Positions 1 to 6,956 of a stretch of DNA of 64,000 bases are shown one piece after another. This DNA comes from Bacillota bacterium. GTDB taxonomy: Bacteria > Bacillota > Clostridia > Lachnospirales > Lachnospiraceae. Where the stretch lies: positions 62,001 to 126,000 of the forward strand of contig JAEVYT010000039.1 in assembly GCA_023392615.1 (NCBI GenBank). Reading direction: 5' to 3'. How positions within the stretch are numbered: the stretch's first letter is position 1; each line of letters starts with the position of its first letter. The position numbers and the translations under genes are program-made. The notes under the pieces were generated by a model, which saw nothing but the letters and a program-made list of their open reading frames with translations, did no database searches and was not told the DNA's origin.

Positions 1-186
1 TAGTTCGTCATTAATAATTTCTTTATTAAGCAGTTTCAAAAACAAATGCTCAAGCGTTTCATAATAACAATAAATTGGTATTTCTTCGTCTGACCAAAAT
101 TGTTTAGTTTCAGTGTATTTGTCCAACGTTAGGGTTTCTGGAATATTTTCATCTAAAATCTTTTTCATTTCAGCGTATTTAAACAT
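1..186 (-). CDS. hypothetical protein, N-terminal part (runs off the window)
   Basis: An open minus-strand frame begins at ATG 186 and stays open to base 1, giving the first 62 residues of a protein whose C-terminus lies outside the window. An AAGGGTGG-like ribosome site lies about 14 bases before the ATG, which is a little far. The visible part is acidic and rich in Lys, Glu and aromatic residues, with no signal peptide, membrane segment or recognisable motif. I do not recognise the family. The setting next to a defence-like unit and mobile-element debris suggests an accessory gene. Confidence 0.5.
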   Translation of the reverse strand, partial: MFKYAEMKKILDENIPETLTLDKYTETKQFWSDEEIPIYCYYETLEHLFLKLLNKEIINDEL

Positions 187-656
187 TGTCTTCTATACAC
201 CACCCTTCATAAAATATAAACTTTCTAAATCACAATCGTAAACAATTACAAATCAGAAATACATTTATTGAGCATCTTTAATTTCATCTCATCAATGGTC
301 ACTAAATAAAGTTTAATTACCATACAATCCTTACAGAGTGTTATCCTCTTTTAAGTATTATATCAAAGACTTTAATGTTTTCAAATACTTAATCAACTAA
401 TTCGTCAGTGTATGTTACTAAACATTTTACTTCAGGTACATATTTAATATTAAAATACCGTCAACCCCTTATGAATAAAGGCTTTTAGGCACATAAAACC
501 TTATTGAAAATCTGCCTCTGTGATAGATGCTTATGGAAGCCGATGTATATGATTCTTAATGTAATATTATAAGACTGCATTAAGCTTTGAAATTGAATTA
601 TGATAGCCCTAGGAAACTATAATATGGTTAATAAAAAAGAAAGGAGCATTTAGCAA
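187..656. other. 470-base intergenic stretch
   Basis: AT-rich and without a convincing gene. Its right end carries a possible plus-strand promoter for the next small gene, with TATAAT at 618-623 and TTGAAT at 593-598 separated by 19 bases, which is longer than ideal. I see nothing else in it. Confidence 0.4.
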
Positions 657-848
657 GTGGAAGATAATGATAGCAGAGCACATAGATTAGCTTATACATT
701 ATATCAATTTTCAGAGGACCCTAGAAGCGTTAATAAATTAGCATATATCTTAAATTATTTACCTGACGGGTTACAAAAAGATATGCTGGCAATATACATG
801 TATATCGGTGAGTTGGAATATAAAATAAAAAAGTTAGAAGATAGGTAG
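657..848 (+). CDS. small hypothetical protein (63 aa)
   Basis: Starts at GTG 657 with an AAGGAG ribosome site at 641-646, ten bases upstream, and a TATAAT box at 618-623. The product is charged, probably helical, and ends in a Lys/Glu-rich amphipathic stretch that could form a short coiled coil. There is no membrane segment or known motif. It converges on the broken protease gene, and the 3' ends overlap by about 15 bases. Good initiation signals make it a likely real gene, but its function is unknown. Confidence 0.5.
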   Translation: MEDNDSRAHRLAYTLYQFSEDPRSVNKLAYILNYLPDGLQKDMLAIYMYIGELEYKIKKLEDR

Positions 849-2147
849 TGCAACGGTCGACCAGTCGGCCGAACCGTAGCACGGGTTGTAATGTTTAAGG
901 CAGTAGTCTTCAAACAGTCGAATAACAGCCTCATGAATTTTATCCACAATAAGAATATCATCAGGAATACACTCTTGTGTACCCCTAATTGCAGGATAAG
1001 GTTTCATTATTGGTCGTACGTATATTTTTCTTGCTGTAATTTCACAGTTTTCAGATAAATCACCACGTGCAATTAAAGACGCCATCGATGTGCCATGAAT
1101 TCTATCTACAATTTGATATGATGATGCTAAATCATCGGGATCATCAACTATTAACAGATTATCTAATAGAGTATGCTTTTCTTGTGGTAACCCATCAAAA
1201 ATAGCAATTATCGGGTCATTTAATATGTCTGAAGAATCTTTTATAGGTTCTTTTAGTTCAAAATAGTCTGTACTACCAACAACAATAGATTGACCTGTTG
1301 GTTTAAAAAACATTATTTGCTCCATATTAAGGAGTTCGACTTCTTCGTGTTTTAGAATTTTTTCCGCATAAGCTCTTGGAACAGAAGCCAAAACAGCATG
1401 GTATGTTATAGCCTCAATGCAAGAAAATGTTATAATCTTGCCACCTATGGAATTGATATAGTCGGTAATTCTTTGTTGCGAAAATAATCGGTCTTTTGTA
1501 GCACGTCTAAAAAACAATTCAATTTCGCATTTTACAAATTCATTCTCAGCATACTGTAAATTTTCTTCCCATACCTCCAACAAGCCTGTTTCTTCAATTC
1601 TCTCTTTAACACCCCAAACATGAATATCTTTTAAAGCATCGAATACATTTCGAAGTCCCGTCTTACCTTGAGGAAATTTGTAATTAAAATCTGACTTGTA
1701 GTTATTCCACAGGGATAATATTTGTTGTAATGCTTGATGATTCGTAAGAACACAAAAGTACTTAAATGACATAGTCTTACTATCGTCTCTTTTTTGTCCT
1801 TTTAGGACATAAAATTCGTCATCATTAGGAACATTTTCATCCACTACTTCAAACAACCATTCAACGCCTCGAGTATCCTCGTCTAACTTACGTACTGCTT
1901 TGTCAAAATCTCTTGGATCTCCAGTTGCTTCCAAAACTAAAGTATATTCTGGCTCTATTCCAGAGTCATTTTTTGCAAGAGAAATATTTTTACTATCCCA
2001 CGCTTTTTGTAATTGTGAAAATTTGGGGCCTAACCTTGTTACTTGCTGAGACCGAGGAGGCTTATGAAAATTTGGGGGACCGCCATATCTTCTTGCTTTA
2101 TCTGCAGATTTTGAATTAGCAAATAAAATTAGTGGACGATCAATCAT
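834..2147 (-). pseudogene. IetS-like subtilisin (S8) protease, truncated before the catalytic Ser
   Basis: The 437-residue frame begins with a leader resembling IetS-type S8 peptidases (MIDRPLILFANSKSADKARR). It reaches the catalytic Asp (AIFDGLP, residue 318) and catalytic His (HGTSMASLI, residue 351). Similarity to the family seems to stop near residue 413 (about base 909), and 24 unrelated residues follow before the stop. The Asn region and the Ser motif (GTSxA) are absent, whereas relatives are usually much longer. I found no remnant of the lost half on either strand down to base 1. The start codon overlaps the ATPase stop by one base, so the two are translationally coupled. IetAS pairs (subtilase plus AAA ATPase) are known from the Ti plasmid and as anti-phage modules. 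The protease here is probably inactive. Confidence 0.7.
848..882. repeat. GC-rich imperfect inverted repeat at a gene junction
   Basis: The arms GTGC-A-ACGGT-CG-A-CC and its near-complement GG-C-CG-A-ACCGT-A-GCAC surround a 4-base loop (AGTC). It is clearly more GC-rich than its surroundings and sits where the small plus-strand gene ends and the foreign tail of the truncated protease is read. There is no T-run, so it is not a standard terminator. It may be a structured end of an inserted element or a recombination scar (inference). Confidence 0.5.
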
Positions 2148-3153
2148 TATTCATCAACCTCCTCACTTTCTGCCTTTGCAGATTGCTTATGTGAAAACAA
2201 CTTTAATTGGGACAACGTAATATTCTTCACATCACCTTTTGGCAAATTCAAAATATATTGGCGATAGACAGCCAAAGCAAATTCTTCTATTTCAGCATAG
2301 CTCAGCCCCAATAGTTTTTTTGCTAACGTACTACCTTCTAAACCAAATTTAAATTTATTCCTTTTTTCAAAAGAACTGAACCATATTTCAATATTTCTTC
2401 TAGATGGTTTAGGTAATTGCAGTTTTATTTGAAATCTTCTCCAAGCAGCTTTATCAAGTAAATCCTCATGATTTGTAGCTGCGATAATAACAACATAACT
2501 CGGTAGTGCATCAATTTGTAATAGAAGGGAGCTAACCACACGTTTTATTTCTCCAGTTTCGTGTTGATCACCACGTTCCTTTCCTAATGTTTCAAATTCA
2601 TCAAAAAAAAGAACACATTGTCTAGTTTTTACATATTCAAATAGTTTAGCAAGTTTTGATGCAGTTTCTCCTAAATATGCGCCTACAATACTTTCATATT
2701 TAACGGAATATAGAGGAACCATTAGAGAATTTGCTATCGCCTCTGCAAGGGTAGTTTTCCCATTACCTGGAGGTCCAATAAGCAAAATTTTATTTCTAGG
2801 CTCAACTCCATATGAACGTAACAAATCCGCCCTCATTTGTTCCTCAATCAACTCTTTGCATGATTGTAAATGCGTATCTGGTAAAATTAATTGTGATAAT
2901 TGTTTTTCAGGTACAATCTCTTGAAAAAGATTTACTCCATTGCCATTCACACTTTGATGTTGAGATTGTGGTTCTCTTCTCTGTAGAGAGTTAGCTCGAG
3001 TGTTTATTAATAACTCCTCTATTTTTTTGCTAATATTTCATGCTGTTTTGCACGTTCTTCAACGCATACAGCTTCTGCGGCTTTACGAAAATTCATTTCA
3101 TCACCAGCTAGACCGCTCTTAATTAAGTCACATATTAAATCTGCTCTTGCCAT
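2147..3153 (-). CDS. IetA-like AAA+ ATPase, split by a -1 frameshift at an A7 tract
   Basis: The main frame (bases 2147-3022) carries Walker A (GPPGNGKTT), Walker B (VLFFDEFETL), sensor 1 (AATN) and an arginine-rich AWRRF motif, as in single-domain AAA+ ATPases paired with S8 proteases. The N-terminus is in another frame: ATG 3153, with GGAGG seven bases upstream, opens a 44-residue frame (MARADLICDLI...) ending at TAG 3019-3021. That frame runs into AAAAAAA at 3022-3028. A -1 slip on the A-AAA-AAA heptamer, or one added A, joins the frames into about 335 residues, the expected family size. The only in-frame start of the 267-residue downstream frame is GTG 2950, which has no ribosome site. 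This may be programmed slippage, a natural mutation or a sequencing error. Confidence 0.72.
3019..3153 (-). CDS. N-terminal frame of the IetA-like ATPase (44 aa before the shift)
   Basis: This is the unshifted translation of the 5' end of the ATPase gene, from the strong ribosome site GGAGG and ATG 3153 to TAG 3019-3021. The residues resemble the N-terminal helical segment of IetA-type ATPases, including the VEERAKQHEIL motif. Read alone it would be a 44-residue peptide. It is listed separately so that the split is visible, and it belongs to the gene described at 2147-3153. Confidence 0.6.
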   Translation of the reverse strand: MARADLICDLIKSGLAGDEMNFRKAAEAVCVEERAKQHEILAKK

Positions 3154-3196
3154 AATATTTCCTCCAAGCTTTATTTTTTAATATTATATTGAGCAG

Positions 3197-3400
3197 TCAG
3201 CGTTTCTTCAAATCATCTTCACTCAGAAAATTGCTCTCGCAAAAGTCATAAAAGGTTTTTTGTGCAAGATTGCTAGGCGTTACCTTGGAATTTTCCCACC
3301 TATTAATAGTCGCAAAACTAACATTAAGTGCATCTGCTAATTGCTGCTGACTTAATCGTAATTGTACACGTACATATTTAACTTGTTGTGAGAATGTCAT
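3197..3400 (-). CDS. XRE-family helix-turn-helix regulator (67 aa)
   Basis: A compact Cro/CI-type DNA-binding protein: residues 13-45 form the HTH (LRLSQQQLADALNVSFATIN, then RWENS), with the family's typical N..RWE signature. ATG 3400 has AAGGAG seven to eight bases upstream. It is the first gene of the unit, 43 bases before the IetA-like gene on the same strand. Two tandem palindromes overlap its promoter, so it probably represses its own operon, including the downstream ATPase and protease. There is no other domain, which is normal for this type of regulator. Confidence 0.85.
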   Translation of the reverse strand: MTFSQQVKYVRVQLRLSQQQLADALNVSFATINRWENSKVTPSNLAQKTFYDFCESNFLSEDDLKKR

Positions 3401-3412
3401 AATTTCGCTCCT

Positions 3413-3460
3413 TTATAACAAATGTTATATAATTATAGCATATGTTATATTCGTTTTCAA
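3413..3460 (-). promoter_or_regulatory. Promoter with two tandem palindromic operators
   Basis: Minus-strand -35 TTGAAA (3455-3460) and -10 TATAAT (3432-3437) are separated by exactly 17 bases. Two 17-bp near-palindromes of the form TTATARCAWATGTTATA occupy 3413-3429 and 3433-3449, with centres 20 bp apart. One covers the -10 box and the other lies just downstream, towards the ribosome site. This fits two repressor dimers on one face of the helix blocking transcription, most likely the XRE protein made from this promoter (inference). Confidence 0.75.
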
Positions 3461-3673
3461 TGAATGTCCAACTGTTTTCTGTCTTTTTTGTACTAAACTC
3501 ACCGTTCATACGGTTAGATGCCTTTTTTTCCAAGTTTTCAATCAGTTTGAAAATTATTTTTTCAATTTTTAGTTGTTTATCAGACTTTTGAAAGTATTTG
3601 CGAAGCTTATCCCTAGTGAACGTAACTTTATTCTACTCACATTCTCTTTTTCTGACATGATGCGGTCATTACA

Positions 3674-3847
3674 TCAAGAGAGATTTTCACCTCCTGCCTG
3701 CGAATACTTTTTCAAGCACTGTATCTGTGAAAGAGATAAAATCGCCTGTTTGGTGTTTATTTCATTTATCAATTGGGTCAGTTCATCAGGCTTCTCATAT
3801 TGTTTTAAAATGACTTCATCTATTGATCCTTTTAAAGTATAAATATA
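3674..3847 (-). pseudogene. possible protein remnant without start codon
   Basis: An open frame of about 57 codons between TAA at 3848-3850 and TGA at 3674-3676 has no usable start or ribosome site. Its composition (many Lys, Glu, Gln and Ile in helical order) looks more like a protein tail than random AT-rich translation. I do not recognise the family, and chance cannot be excluded. Confidence 0.22.
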
Positions 3848-3973
3848 TTAATCGCATTTCAAACTTTCCGATAGATAGAAACTAGGCCTGTGTACTTTCT
3901 CTTTTACAAACCAAATTTTGATAATTCTGTTTTCACAGAATTCAGATGATAAAAAACCTCAGTTTCTTTACAA

Positions 3974-4034
3974 TAAAAAAAGCAAAGTTCATCTGCTTTA
4001 CACTTACTCTAATAATAAGTGGTAATAACTTTGC
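3974..4034 (-). terminator. Intrinsic terminator-like hairpin (minus strand)
   Basis: Outer arms GCAAAGTT (3982-3989) and AACTTTGC (4027-4034) and inner arms CACTTA (4001-4006) and TAAGTG (4016-4021) form a stem. On the minus strand the stem is followed directly by TTTTTTT. It would end minus-strand transcription coming from the palindrome array, suggesting that a transcription unit once lay, or still lies, at 4037-4432. Confidence 0.55.
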
Positions 4035-4036
4035 TT

Positions 4037-4162
4037 CTATGCATTAACAACTATGGAGTTTAATAATTCTGATTCTTGTTTTATAAGTGATTTGCTGATA
4101 GTACATTCTTCAATACGTGATGAACACTTTAAATGTGAGATAATGTACGGCAAGTTACGCAA
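4037..4162 (-). CDS. doubtful 41-aa ORF before the terminator
   Basis: A minus-strand frame from TTG 4162 to TAG 4037-4039 lies directly before the terminator at 3974-4034. The frame also reads upstream for a few codons to a TGA. There is no clear ribosome site. It could be a decayed or very small gene, or the unit could produce a non-coding RNA. No family recognised. Confidence 0.2.
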   Translation of the reverse strand: MRNLPYIISHLKCSSRIEECTISKSLIKQESELLNSIVVNA

Positions 4163-4193
4163 TAGCGACGTCGCCGTCCTATCTCAACTTGTC

Positions 4194-4210
4194 AGGGGAT
4201 AAAATCCCCT
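4194..4210. repeat. Perfect hairpin AGGGGAT-AAA-ATCCCCT
   Basis: A perfect 7-bp inverted repeat with a 3-base loop is followed on the plus strand by TTAACCCC. A GC-rich segment, GCGACGTCGCC, lies about 30 bases to its left. Hairpins of this look occur next to transfer origins of mobilizable elements in gut Firmicutes, as far as I recall. No relaxase gene is present, so an oriT assignment is only a suggestion. Confidence 0.4.
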
Positions 4211-4229
4211 TAACCCCTTATATTTCATA

Positions 4230-4432
4230 TGGCTACACTTTCTGTAGCCAATTATACGAGCTGGCAGTACTTTCTATAGCCAAATTACTAAAATGGCTAT
4301 ACTCGTTGTAGTCATTATTTTTACTGATAAAATGAAATATACAAGGATTTGTGCTATTGGCTACACTATCTATTGCCAAAATACATATTTGGCTGTACTA
4401 ATTGAAGCCAATGGCTGTAAAAAATGCAGCCA
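4230..4432. repeat. Array of six 21-bp palindromes, five on a 32-bp grid
   Basis: Imperfect palindromes of the type TGGCTACACTTTCTGTAGCCA occur at 4230-4250, 4262-4282, 4294-4314, 4358-4378, 4390-4410 and 4412-4432. The starts of the first five are 32, 32, 64 and 32 bases apart, so they share one 32-bp register with one empty slot (about 4326-4346). The sixth breaks the register and is followed by a T-run, making it terminator-like. A spacing near three helical turns fits repeated binding of a dimeric protein, as in iteron origins or centromere-like sites (inference). Confidence 0.75.
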
Positions 4433-4653
4433 TATTTTTTTGAAAACCTTTTAAAGTGTACCACAGAAATATCCATTCCCAGATATGAGATTTAAAAAAT
4501 TAGTTATCGAATTATTTTGTAAGAACAATATCCACACAGGAAATCAGAATAAAAAAAATAATACACTTCCAAATTTCAGTAGTTATGAAAGATTTTGTTA
4601 ATCTGGTTAACAATGAATGATTGCATTTCTTATTTAATTAAGTTAGTAAATTT

Positions 4654-5034
4654 TTATTTTCTATTATATTTTTCTTTGACAACCGTAACTTTTGTTGTTT
4701 CTATTACTTGTGTAATAGTTTCTTCCGTTATTCGTGTACGTCTATTATTTAATGTAAGTTTCTTTACTCCATTACATAAAGATGCAAATATAAAATTCCC
4801 CACTACGCCAGAAGCAACACCGACAGAAAAAGATAATAGAATCTCGGCTGTCAGCCCACCATCAAATGACAAAACATTTCCTGCTGTTAGTAATTTAAGT
4901 TCCGCATCTCCATCACAAAGTTGAATAGAGCACCCTTCATCAATACTCCCAAATAAGCTTTTTATATTCTCCAGAGTTTCAAGTTCCATTTCGATTTTTA
5001 CACAAACTATTTCTTTGCTATTTTTTCCCACCAT
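4654..5034 (-). CDS. small protein with one membrane segment, partner of the metallopeptidase
   Basis: A 126-residue product from ATG 5034, with AAGGG about nine bases upstream. Residues 1-55 look like a small soluble domain, residues about 61-90 (Leu/Val/Gly/Ala-rich) form one membrane span, and a basic Thr-rich tail follows (NNRRTRITEETITQVIETTK). The start lies 28 bases inside the 3' end of the metallopeptidase gene, so the two are translated together. A plus-strand frame of 109 codons lies opposite but has no ribosome site. I do not recognise the family. A membrane-acting effector, substrate or inhibitor of the peptidase are all possible. Confidence 0.6.
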   Translation of the reverse strand: MVGKNSKEIVCVKIEMELETLENIKSLFGSIDEGCSIQLCDGDAELKLLTAGNVLSFDGGLTAEILLSFSVGVASGVVGNFIFASLCNGVKKLTLNNRRTRITEETITQVIETTKVTVVKEKYNRK

Positions 5035-6143
5035 GGCTCAATCCCTTCTTCATTTGATTTATGAAATATATTTATCATATCATTAACTAATTCTGAACCA
5101 GACTCATAAAGAATGCTTTGTAGCTCAACAATCATAGTAAAACCAATTGATTCAAATATCGTACTACCATTCAGCTCCGAATTTGCAAATAATTCCGATT
5201 GAAACCTACTACGCCGTTCCTCGAAATTCGACTCCGCGTATTTTACTGCTTTTCCTCGAGCTAATAAACCTATGCTCTCTTCAATTAATTGATATTTAAA
5301 TAACCATCTAATTGCTGCTAATACATCATATTTTGAATATGAATTATCTTTTTCAACATAAGCAAGTACAATCTGAAGTGCAAGGGAATCAGCTTCATTT
5401 TCTTTAGTGAAATTTTCCTTACTATCGTCAAAATGCTTCAAAATAATATGTGCATATTCATGTGCAAAAATAAATATTAATTGTAAATTTGTAAAATTAA
5501 ATGCAGTTTTAATAGAACTTTCCGAACGTCCACCAATAATCGGAAGATTTTTTACAGAAAATTCATCGTGGCAGTATAATAAATACGGAAATATAAAACG
5601 AGCAACTTGTTTACGATCTATATCCCCTACCCATTCTCCATCTTCGTTTATAACATCATAAATTGAATTAATTATTACAAGATTACAATGCATTAATACT
5701 GATCTAGTTAAAGCCGGAAATATAATTGTGTTTTGATCAACAGTTCTAGCTGACAATCTAGGCTTCATTGATAGTCGTAATTGAATATTATTAACAGATG
5801 GAAATTCCTTCTTAAGGACGCTTACTATGGCATCCCTAACAATCCACATAAAATCAACTGGCAACGAGGGTCCAGATTCAAGATGATTTTTCATGTAGGC
5901 TGCCGCACTATTTACACATCCTTCACGATATTCTTGTAGGGCTTTGTCAGCTTCTTGTTTATTCTTAATAGTATCTTCACAAATGTACATCGCAGATCGA
6001 AAACCTAAATAGTATTGTTCAAATAAATCATACCATTCCACCACTTCATTTTCAAAAGAGATTAATTTACGTTGCTTTCTCATATATTTTTTATCTATGT
6101 CATGAGGCCAAAAAAAACCATCCGAATCTATTATGATATTCAA
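5007..6143 (-). CDS. HExxH zinc metallopeptidase-like protein (378 aa)
   Basis: Residues 228-232 form HEYAH inside a hydrophobic helix, followed about 18 residues later by NEAD (Glu 250, Asp 252). This is the two-His-plus-acid zinc layout of M48/M78-like gluzincins. The N-terminal 220 residues are unlike any family I know and there is no signal peptide, so a cytosolic enzyme is expected. The start is TTG 6143, the only start codon after an in-frame stop, with GGGAG about ten bases upstream. It overlaps the membrane-protein gene downstream by 28 bases. The linkage to an IetAS-like unit and element debris suggests a defence or toxin role; this is inference. Confidence 0.65.
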   Translation of the reverse strand: MNIIIDSDGFFWPHDIDKKYMRKQRKLISFENEVVEWYDLFEQYYLGFRSAMYICEDTIKNKQEADKALQEYREGCVNSAAAYMKNHLESGPSLPVDFMWIVRDAIVSVLKKEFPSVNNIQLRLSMKPRLSARTVDQNTIIFPALTRSVLMHCNLVIINSIYDVINEDGEWVGDIDRKQVARFIFPYLLYCHDEFSVKNLPIIGGRSESSIKTAFNFTNLQLIFIFAHEYAHIILKHFDDSKENFTKENEADSLALQIVLAYVEKDNSYSKYDVLAAIRWLFKYQLIEESIGLLARGKAVKYAESNFEERRSRFQSELFANSELNGSTIFESIGFTMIVELQSILYESGSELVNDMINIFHKSNEEGIEPWWEKIAKK

Positions 6144-6699
6144 TATGTATTTTCTCCCATCATTTAATTATAAGAAATAAAACCCGCTCTCCAAACTTAT
6201 TTTTTATACATAATTAGTTTATATTTCTATAATTATACACTAATTCTATTAGATAACTCTATAATAAATTACGTTTTTCATTACATCATAGAACAAACCT
6301 AACCATTAAATTCATCCTGGTAATCTTGCTATTTCTTGCTAGACTTATTCTGTATTAATCAAGAAATTAAGACTAATGCATATTTATCAAATGCATGCCA
6401 CCACTCATGATTTATTTTATGTTTTGTCACAGTCGTTATCTTAATCAATATATCTTGTTACATTGACTTTTAAAATACCTATTGGTTTTTGTATTAATAT
6501 AGTAATAGGATTTTAGAATTAATAACTGCTGAAACACTTGATTTTTACCGTATTCTAGTGTCAAATTTCTAAGAGTGGTGAGATAGAAAAACCGTATTTT
6601 ACTAATTCACTTATAATTTATTCATAGTCAAAAATAACTCTATTCCGTAATCAAACTCAATTTAATGTAAAAAGCTCATAATTCTCAAAACTAACTTCG
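6144..6699. other. 556-base AT-rich intergenic stretch
   Basis: It separates the accessory block from the rlmD operon. I found no gene, repeat array or tRNA in it. Its left edge must carry the metallopeptidase promoter: a TATAAT on the minus strand lies near 6230, but its -35 box is poor. Confidence 0.4.
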
Positions 6700-6939
6700 T
6701 TAATTAAACACATTCATCGCATCCACACACCCCTGTAACCCGTTCGGTTTCAAAGCATAAGACACATAATTTGCAGGCTCTTCTCTTGCCAGTCTTACTA
6801 GATAACCTTCATCTTCTGGCTCATCAAATACAACCTGTGCATTTGCCTTGGCACATTCAATTACTAATTCATTATCATCTTTATCTTTCATAACTACTGC
6901 ATCTAGAATTGAATCATAATAATACAAATTATAATCCAT
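6700..6939 (-). CDS. hypothetical protein (79 aa) downstream of rlmD
   Basis: The frame is open further upstream, but ATG 6939 has a very strong GGAGGTGG ribosome site at 6945-6952, five bases away, so I start it there. The product is acidic and soluble with no known motif (EPEDEGYLVRL, CVDAMNVF). It begins 17 bases after the rlmD stop on the same strand and is surely cotranscribed. Function unknown; it is perhaps a lineage-specific small protein. Confidence 0.65.
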   Translation of the reverse strand: MDYNLYYYDSILDAVVMKDKDDNELVIECAKANAQVVFDEPEDEGYLVRLAREEPANYVSYALKPNGLQGCVDAMNVFN

Positions 6940-6956
6940 CCATTCCACCTCCAGCC

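Larger units (their letters stand above)
3461..4653. other. Gene-poor stretch with mobile-element-like debris
   Basis: About 1.2 kb without an intact gene. Minus-strand frames without start codons give protein-like text at 3674-3847 (ends QAGGENLS) and around 3480-3620 (Lys-rich, DKLRKYFQKS...). They look like tails of lost proteins; I cannot name the families. The region also holds a minus-strand terminator, a GC hairpin, an array of 21-bp palindromes and a TTGTTAA/TTAACAA inverted repeat at 4595-4613. Together these suggest the decayed control region of an integrated plasmid or conjugative element. Confidence 0.5.

Noticed and set aside
848..882. Integron attC site
   Set aside because: The hairpin lacks the paired RYYYAAC / GTTRRRY core sites at its ends, and no integrase gene is visible.
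3573..3842. 89-codon plus-strand frame
   Set aside because: No ribosome site, and the opposite strand reads more like protein debris.
4230..4432. CRISPR array
   Set aside because: Units are palindromes with mismatches, the gaps between them are only 11 nt and one slot is empty; CRISPR spacers are much longer and repeats near-identical. No cas genes.
4595..4924. 109-codon plus-strand frame opposite the small membrane protein
   Set aside because: No ribosome site and a hydrophobic AT-rich composition typical of an antisense shadow; the minus-strand gene has SD and overlap coupling.
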